Position numbers and translations under genes: made by a program
Part shown: positions 59,031 through 64,000 of the stretch, in pieces
Layout: each line of letters begins with the position of its first letter
Numbering within the stretch: position 1 is the stretch's first letter
Notes under the pieces: generated by a model
Database searches by the model: none
Told to the model about the DNA's origin: nothing
The model's input: only the letters and a program-made list of their open reading frames with translations
Assembly: GCA_947494695.1 (NCBI GenBank)
Contig: CANLWB010000005.1
Coordinates: 1-64,000 of the forward strand
Reading direction: 5' to 3'
DNA length: 64,000 bases
Source of the DNA: an uncultured Flavobacteriaceae bacterium
GTDB taxonomy: Bacteria > Bacteroidota > Bacteroidia > Flavobacteriales > Flavobacteriaceae

Positions 59031-59111
59031 ATGTTCTAAAAGAAACCAATAAAAAAGTAGCAAGAAACCAATAAGTCTTGACGAATTTTATTAAAAAATA
59101 AGTAAAAACAG

Positions 59112-60338
59112 ATGAAACGATTAAAAGTTTTTGGAAGTTTAGTTAAAGATAGTTTAGACACCATAACACACGGTTCGAAGAAGTATCATCTATGGATGGG
59201 GTTTCTAACCTTTGTGATGTTGGCAGGCATGTATTGTTATTCGATTCAGCTGGAGCATGGGTTAAGTGTTACGGGTATGACAGATAGAGTAAGTTGGGGA
59301 TTGTACATTTCTAACTTTACATTTCTTGTAGGGGTTGCGGCAGCAGCAGTTATGCTGGTTATGCCTACTTATGTGTTAAAAGATATTGATTTTAAACAGG
59401 CTGTACTTATAGGGGAAGGTTTAGCTGTGGCGGCACTAATTATGTGTTTGGCTTTCGTGATTGCAGATATGGGAGGCCCATCTGTTTTGTGGCATATGAT
59501 TCCCGGAATTGGCGTGTTTAACTTTCCTAATTCTATGTTAACCTGGGATGTTCTGGTACTTAACGGTTATCTGTTTTTAAATTTAACCATTCCATTATAT
59601 ATTCTGTTTAGACATTATCAAGGAAAAGATGCTAAGCCAAAAGTTTATATTCCTGGGGCTTTCCTGTCAGTTTTTTGGGCTGTGGCCATTCATCTGGTAA
59701 CCGCATTTTTATATCAAGGGTTACAGGCACGTCCGTTTTGGAATAATGCCTTGTTAGGGCCACGATTCTTAGCTTCAGCATTTGCGGCTGGACCAGCCTT
59801 AATTATTTTGGTTTTGGGCATTATCAGAAACTATACAGAATTCAAAATTCAAGATAAAACGATTAAGAAAATTGCTATGGTGGTTACCGTGGCGGCACAG
59901 ATTAACTTAATCATGTTAATCTCTGAGCTGTTTAAAGAGTTCTATGCTCCGACGCACCATAGTGAAAGTGCTTATTATTTGTTCTTCGGATTGCATGGTA
60001 AAGATGCTTTATTACCCTGGATATGGACGGCTATTCCCTTAAATGTATTGGCTACGGTATTACTAACATTTCATAAATTAAGAAATAATTTTAAAGTATT
60101 ATTCTTTTGCTGTTTTATACTATTCATAGCGATTTGGATTGAAAAAGGTTTCGGACTTATTGTTCCAGGTTTTATTCCAGGACCCTACGGAAAAATAGCC
60201 GAATACGCACCAACAGGAGTAGAGATAGGCGTTACATTGGGAATTTGGGCGCTTGGAGCTTTCATATTTACCATTTTAGCCAGAACGGCTATAGGCATAG
60301 AGTTAGGCAAATTGAGATATAAGAAAGCGCTTAAATAG
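59112..60338 (+). CDS. nrfD: NrfD/PsrC-family membrane quinol-oxidising subunit
   Basis: A 408-aa integral membrane protein with about ten transmembrane helices (for example YHLWMGFLTFVMLAGMYCYS, SNFTFLVGVAAAAVMLVMP). It belongs to the polysulfide-reductase NrfD family, which exchanges electrons between menaquinol and an iron-sulfur partner. Larger members (about 400 aa) such as DsrP/HmcC have this layout. The partner is the ferredoxin upstream (281-bp gap). No NapC or NapGH is encoded nearby, so this module is the probable electron source for Nap; NrfHA has its own NrfH. Confidence 0.88.
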   Translation: MKRLKVFGSLVKDSLDTITHGSKKYHLWMGFLTFVMLAGMYCYSIQLEHGLSVTGMTDRVSWGLYISNFTFLVGVAAAAVMLVMPTYVLKDIDFKQAVLIGEGLAVAALIMCLAFVIADMGGPSVLWHMIPGIGVFNFPNSMLTWDVLVLNGYLFLNLTIPLYILFRHYQGKDAKPKVYIPGAFLSVFWAVAIHLVTAFLYQGLQARPFWNNALLGPRFLASAFAAGPALIILVLGIIRNYTEFKIQDKTIKKIAMVVTVAAQINLIMLISELFKEFYAPTHHSESAYYLFFGLHGKDALLPWIWTAIPLNVLATVLLTFHKLRNNFKVLFFCCFILFIAIWIEKGFGLIVPGFIPGPYGKIAEYAPTGVEIGVTLGIWALGAFIFTILARTAIGIELGKLRYKKALK

Positions 60339-60387
60339 GGAGTCATCCATGGTTTATAAAAGTTTAAACTAAAAGTGTCATTAAATA

Positions 60388-60399
60388 TGATTTATGTCA
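60388..60399 (+). promoter_or_regulatory. FNR/DNR-like box upstream of nrfH
   Basis: TGATTTATGTCA has half-sites TGAT and GTCA with a 4-bp spacer. The surrounding AAATATGATTTAT and CAGTTT are also shared with the first box before napD, giving 20 of 21 identical bases. It lies 141 bp before the nrfH start; a matching -7 element is not clear. Confidence 0.5.
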
Positions 60400-60539
60400 G
60401 TTTATTTATTCGTAAATTATAAGAGATTTACACCAGAAATAGGACACATTTTACAAGACAGCATAGAGACTATTATAAAGACCTTATAACCTTTTGAAAT
60501 AGATTCGATTAGTCTTAACCAATATAGAAAATCAACATA

Positions 60540-61139
60540 GTGAATCTTAAAAAGAACATACTACCAGATAAAAAAACCCGATGGAGATCTGTCGCGGTTT
60601 TTTTAATTGCGGTGATTACCGGGTTGGGTTTTTTTATGGCTAAAGAGGCAGAAGTTGTTTCTTATATGTCCGATAATCCACAGGCCTGCGTAAACTGTCA
60701 TGTTATGACGCCCATGTATAATAGCTGGATGCATAGCTCGCATCGAGAGTGGGCGAATTGTAACGATTGCCATGTGCCTCATGATAACGTTTTTAATAAA
60801 TATTATTTCAAGGCTAAAGATGGTCTGTTTCATGCTTCAGTATTTACATTAAGAGCAGAACCTGAAGTGATGTTTATGAGAGAAGCGTCTCAGGAAGTGG
60901 TGCAGGCTAATTGTATTCGCTGCCACGTACAACAAGTTACGCAAACTAAATATGATGGTTGGATAGATGATCATGCAAAAAATAGAACCGAACGGCAATG
61001 TTGGAGTTGCCATCAAGAAGTTCCCCATGGTACTGTCCATGGTATATCGACCATAAAAAATAATATCGCACCCATCCCAACAGATTCAGAAGAAACTGTG
61101 ATTCCGGATTGGTTAGAAAAACAAATAGCAGACAAATAA
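60540..61139 (+). CDS. nrfH: Cytochrome c nitrite reductase small subunit (menaquinol dehydrogenase)
   Basis: A 199-aa NapC/NirT-family tetrahaem cytochrome, anchored by one N-terminal transmembrane helix (SVAVFLIAVITGLGFFM). The four haem motifs are CVNCHVM (with the Met typical of NrfH haem 1), CNDCH, CIRCH and CWSCH. It oxidises menaquinol and docks on NrfA. The start is GTG at 60540; no in-frame ATG lies upstream and the next would cut into the anchor. The nrfA ATG follows 11 bp after its stop. Confidence 0.93.
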   Translation: MNLKKNILPDKKTRWRSVAVFLIAVITGLGFFMAKEAEVVSYMSDNPQACVNCHVMTPMYNSWMHSSHREWANCNDCHVPHDNVFNKYYFKAKDGLFHASVFTLRAEPEVMFMREASQEVVQANCIRCHVQQVTQTKYDGWIDDHAKNRTERQCWSCHQEVPHGTVHGISTIKNNIAPIPTDSEETVIPDWLEKQIADK

Positions 61140-61150
61140 TTATAACGAAA

Positions 61151-62647
61151 ATGAAAAACAAAGTCTTATTTATTGTTACCGCAGTAGTCGTATTTCTACT
61201 AGGGTTGTTAGCTTCGAGTATTGTGAACAGAAAAAACGAAGCAAAATATAAATACGTTCCTCAGGTTGAGATCAATGAAAACGAACCAAGAAATGAAGAG
61301 TGGGGGAAAAATTTCCCAGCCGAATACCAGTCGTTTTTACAAACGGCAGAAACTGATTTCGCGTCGTACCAAGGAGGTTCTGCTATGAGAGATGTATTGC
61401 ATGAAGATTCACGTTTGGTAGTGCTTTGGGCCGGATACGGATTTTCAAAAGATTATAACCAGGGTAGAGGGCATCAATATGCTATTGAAGATATAAAAAA
61501 TACTTTAAGAACGGGAGGTCCAAAAGGAAAAGGAGATGGACCAATGCCGGCGACATGCTGGACTTGTAAAAGTCCAGATGTACCTCGTTTAATGAACGAA
61601 AAAGGTATTGCCGAATTTTACTCTGGAAAATGGGCGGATAAAGGTGCTGAGGTTGTAAACCCTATTGGTTGTGCCGATTGCCACGATTCTAAAACTATGA
61701 AATTGACCATTTCAAGGCCAGCCCTTGTAGAGGCCTTTGAAGGTATGGGGAAAGATATTAATCAGGCCACGCATCAGGAAATGCGTTCTTTGGTTTGTGC
61801 ACAGTGTCATGTTGAATATTATTTCGATAAAAAACTACCTGGGAAAGAAGGTGTACCCTATTTGAAATTCCCATGGAAAAACGGAATGTCTGTAGAAGCC
61901 ATGGAAGCATATTATGATGAGATCGAGTTTAAAGACTGGACCCATAAACTAAGCCGCGCGCCAATGCTTAAAGCACAACATCCAGGGTATGAGACGTATT
62001 TAACAGGAGTGCATGCCGATAGAGGTGTATCTTGTGCAGACTGCCATATGCCGTATAAGAGTGAAGGTGGTCAAAAGTTTACAGATCACCACATACAATC
62101 CCCATTAAATAATGTTGCTAATGCTTGCCAGGTATGTCATAGAGAGGAAGCAGATAAACTCAAGGAGAATGTTTACGAGCGTCAGCGTAAAGCAGCAGAG
62201 AACCGCTTAAAATTAGAAGACTTTTTGGTAAAAGCGCACGTCGAAGCCAAGAAAGCATGGGATTTGGGGGCTACCGAGGAACAAATGAAGGATATTTTGA
62301 TGGATATTCGTCATGCGCAATGGCGTTGGGATTATGCTGCAGCAGCGCACGGCGCATCGTTCCATTCACCAGTAGAAACAGCCAGGGTGTTGGGTAGTGG
62401 GTTCACGATAATTCAGGAAGGACGCTTAAAATTAGCACGTTTATTAGCCGACCTGGGACATAACAAACCTGTTGAAATGCCCGATATCTCTACTAAAGAA
62501 AAAGCGCAATCCTATATAGGGTTAGATACTGAAAAATTGAAACAAGATAAAGACGCATTTAAAGAAAATCTGGTTCCAAAATGGCTTGAAGAGGCAAAAG
62601 CTCGCGAAGCGAACTATGGTAATGTACAGGCGTCGTCAACTAAATAG
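61151..62647 (+). CDS. nrfA: Cytochrome c nitrite reductase (ammonia-forming)
   Basis: A 498-aa periplasmic pentahaem enzyme that reduces nitrite to ammonium with six electrons; it also reduces NO. Signal/anchor at 1-23 (VLFIVTAVVVFLLGLLASS). The active-site haem has the diagnostic CWTCK motif (Lys as proximal ligand); four CxxCH motifs follow (CADCH, CAQCH, CADCH, CQVCH). Catalytic surroundings such as AGVHADRGVSCADCHMPY-like sequence and TDHHIQSPL are intact. Start at 61151 gives a clean signal peptide; the frame is open to 61109 within nrfH. A hairpin terminator follows. Confidence 0.96.
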   Translation: MKNKVLFIVTAVVVFLLGLLASSIVNRKNEAKYKYVPQVEINENEPRNEEWGKNFPAEYQSFLQTAETDFASYQGGSAMRDVLHEDSRLVVLWAGYGFSKDYNQGRGHQYAIEDIKNTLRTGGPKGKGDGPMPATCWTCKSPDVPRLMNEKGIAEFYSGKWADKGAEVVNPIGCADCHDSKTMKLTISRPALVEAFEGMGKDINQATHQEMRSLVCAQCHVEYYFDKKLPGKEGVPYLKFPWKNGMSVEAMEAYYDEIEFKDWTHKLSRAPMLKAQHPGYETYLTGVHADRGVSCADCHMPYKSEGGQKFTDHHIQSPLNNVANACQVCHREEADKLKENVYERQRKAAENRLKLEDFLVKAHVEAKKAWDLGATEEQMKDILMDIRHAQWRWDYAAAAHGASFHSPVETARVLGSGFTIIQEGRLKLARLLADLGHNKPVEMPDISTKEKAQSYIGLDTEKLKQDKDAFKENLVPKWLEEAKAREANYGNVQASSTK

Positions 62648-62672
62648 ACTTTATACTAGCTTATTACTTGTG

Positions 62673-62721
62673 AAAGATGACATTTAACGGCGTAGCCTTA
62701 AATGTTGTCTTTCTTATTTTT
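62673..62721 (+). terminator. Terminator or attenuator between nrfA and the ccs gene
   Basis: AAAGATGACATTTAA (62673-62687) pairs with TTAAATGTTGTCTTT (62698-62712) over 15 positions with two G-U pairs; CTTATTTTT follows. It ends 12 bp before the next ATG, so it may limit, not block, expression of the cytochrome biogenesis gene. Confidence 0.68.
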
Positions 62722-62732
62722 AAAAGAACATC

Positions 62733-64000
62733 ATGCAAAACATATATAAATTCTTGTCATCGTCAAGTCTGGCTTTACTTCTTTTATTAGTGTTTGCGAT
62801 AGCTATGGCAACCGCAACATTTATAGAAAATGACTTTGGAACGGCAACCGCATGGGTAGCAATTTATGATGCCTGGTGGTTCGAGGCTGTTTTATTAGGA
62901 CTAACATTAACGTTTGTGGCCAATATTTTTAAATACAAGCTTCTACGAAAAGAAAAGTGGGCTATACTCTTGTTCCATGTTGCTTTTATAGTCATTGTTT
63001 TAGGAGCGGCCATAACCAGATACGCATCCTATGGTGGAATTATGAGAATTCGGGAAGGTGCATCCTCAAATATTGTGATTTCCGATACTAATTTCCTGTC
63101 CGCAACCATAAGTGATGGAAACCGGACCAAAACTATAAAACAAAAACTATCATTCTCTCCAATTGGGAGTAATGACTTTTCATTGGAAACAAATTTTAAT
63201 AATAAGAATGTTATTATATCGTATAATGAATTTATAACCGATGCTGTTCCTGAGGTTCTTCATGATGAGGAAAACGGAGAGCCACTTTTGGAAATGGTTG
63301 TCACTGTTGGGAATGGTAGACATACAGTATACCTTAAAAAAGGAGAAATTGAGAAAATTGGTGAACATCAGCACGAAATTGGATTTAATTCCAATAAAAA
63401 AGGGATCATTAATATTATGGAAAAGGAAGGCGCGTTTAGCATTAGGGCGCCACATGAGCTAGACTTCTTTATAATGTCTTCCCAACAGGCCGGAAAAGTC
63501 GTAAAAGACAGTTTACAAGCCATTACATTAAGAACATTGTACAGGCATGGTGATATGTCTTTTGTACCCCTTGTCTATCACGAAAAAGGGCGGTTTCATT
63601 TAAAAAGTGATCCAGAAAAAACAAAAGACAACGATAAAACGAAAGACGATGCTTTAATTGTAAATATATCGGTGGATGGTGAAGAGCAGCCTGTAAATAT
63701 ATTATATAGACAAGGATTTTTACCAACACATCATGATATAGATATTAAAGGAACAAAGCTTGTACTATCGTATGGAGCAGCTGCAATTACAACACCGTTT
63801 TCACTTCAATTAGATGATTTTCAATTGGAGCGATACCCGGGATCTTCTAGCCCGTCCGCTTATGCCAGCGAAGTAATGATTTTAGATGGTGAAGAAAAAA
63901 CACCTTTCAGAATTTTTATGAATAATGTACTTGATTATAAAGGCTATCGTTTTTTTCAAGCGAGTTACGATACGGATGAAAAGGGAACCGTACTTTCGGT
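62733..64000 (+). CDS. Cytochrome c biogenesis protein ResB/CcsBA, partial (runs off the window)
   Basis: An open frame from ATG 62733 to the end of the window (422 codons, no stop). It begins MQNIYKFLSSSSLALLLLLV, followed by FAIAMATATFIENDFGTATA and two further hydrophobic helices, then a periplasmic part (GGIMRIREGASSN, later FRIFMNNVLDYKGYRFFQAS), the ResB signature. In Bacteroidota such proteins are often fused to a C-terminal CcsA with the haem-handling WWD motif, which would lie outside the window. System II attachment of haem is needed by NrfA, NrfH, NapB and the multihaem lipoprotein, explaining its place behind nrfA. Confidence 0.88.
   Translation, partial: MQNIYKFLSSSSLALLLLLVFAIAMATATFIENDFGTATAWVAIYDAWWFEAVLLGLTLTFVANIFKYKLLRKEKWAILLFHVAFIVIVLGAAITRYASYGGIMRIREGASSNIVISDTNFLSATISDGNRTKTIKQKLSFSPIGSNDFSLETNFNNKNVIISYNEFITDAVPEVLHDEENGEPLLEMVVTVGNGRHTVYLKKGEIEKIGEHQHEIGFNSNKKGIINIMEKEGAFSIRAPHELDFFIMSSQQAGKVVKDSLQAITLRTLYRHGDMSFVPLVYHEKGRFHLKSDPEKTKDNDKTKDDALIVNISVDGEEQPVNILYRQGFLPTHHDIDIKGTKLVLSYGAAAITTPFSLQLDDFQLERYPGSSSPSAYASEVMILDGEEKTPFRIFMNNVLDYKGYRFFQASYDTDEKGTVLS

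Overview
The window looks like chromosome of a marine-type Flavobacteriaceae (Bacteroidota). It is AT-rich, its promoters carry the Bacteroidota -7 element TAnnTTTG rather than a sigma-70 -10 box, two secreted proteins end in type IX secretion (T9SS) type A sorting domains, and the family variants (665-aa HutU, MoaC-MogA fusion, nitrate reductase-flavoprotein fusion) fit that group. No rRNA or tRNA gene is visible, so the genus cannot be fixed from the sequence alone.

Layout. 1-6.8 kb: REP-like repeats, a LysR regulator and the divergent histidine-utilisation operon hutHUI, then a RidA protein. 6.9-9.3 kb: a NarL-type response regulator and small accessory genes around a MITE-like inverted repeat. 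10.1-16.8 kb: assimilatory nitrate module (NarK-type transporter, a 1173-aa nitrate reductase fused to an FAD/NAD and [2Fe-2S] module, and a rubredoxin protein built on sirohaem-reductase half-domains). 17.7-24.5 kb: two back-to-back nitric-oxide sensing cassettes: CheY-like protein, H-NOX and PAS-GAF histidine kinase; then FIST/NosP-like protein, histidine kinase, Hpt and LytTR response regulator. 24.9-28 kb: two T9SS-exported proteins. 28-32.9 kb: a Crp/Fnr regulator, a TPR-beta-barrel outer membrane protein and a pair of STAS proteins. 33.6-45.6 kb: an exopolysaccharide locus with two GT4 paralogues, a response-regulator/GT2 fusion, a Wzx/PelG-like flippase, a three-gene coupled operon (1030-aa multi-spanning protein, Ig-like protein, membrane-anchored GH5-like hydrolase) and a GT2 with degenerate catalytic motifs. 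45.8-53.6 kb: the molybdenum-cofactor genes on the minus strand (moaA, moaCB, moaE, moeB, moaD, mobA, modE-like, moeA) plus a nitrilase-type hydrolase, a TauE/SafE transporter and a 7-bp tandem array. 53.8-64 kb: periplasmic nitrate reduction to ammonium (napD, napA, a four-haem napB, a multihaem lipoprotein, a four-cluster ferredoxin, nrfD, nrfH, nrfA) and the start of a ResB/Ccs cytochrome c biogenesis gene.

How it fits together. Mo-cofactor made by the central minus-strand genes supplies both nitrate reductases. Nap plus NrfHA convert nitrate to ammonium in the periplasm, a pathway that generates nitric oxide as a by-product. H-NOX and NosP-like sensors next door would read NO and pass phosphate to a LytTR regulator. 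The most unexpected signal is regulatory. Five well-formed promoters and one ambiguous one share AlgR-like half-sites (best form ACCATTCGTCGACAC) spaced exactly 21 bp apart, and in five of these six the start of the last half-site lies exactly 41 bp upstream of a -7-like element (42 bp in the other). They precede the H-NOX operon, both T9SS genes, the STAS/TPR pair, the first GT4 gene and the GT2/1030-aa divergon. This suggests, as inference, a NO-to-LytTR-to-matrix regulon, i.e. a nitrate/NO-controlled exopolysaccharide and surface-protein system. FNR-like boxes precede the nap and nrf genes.
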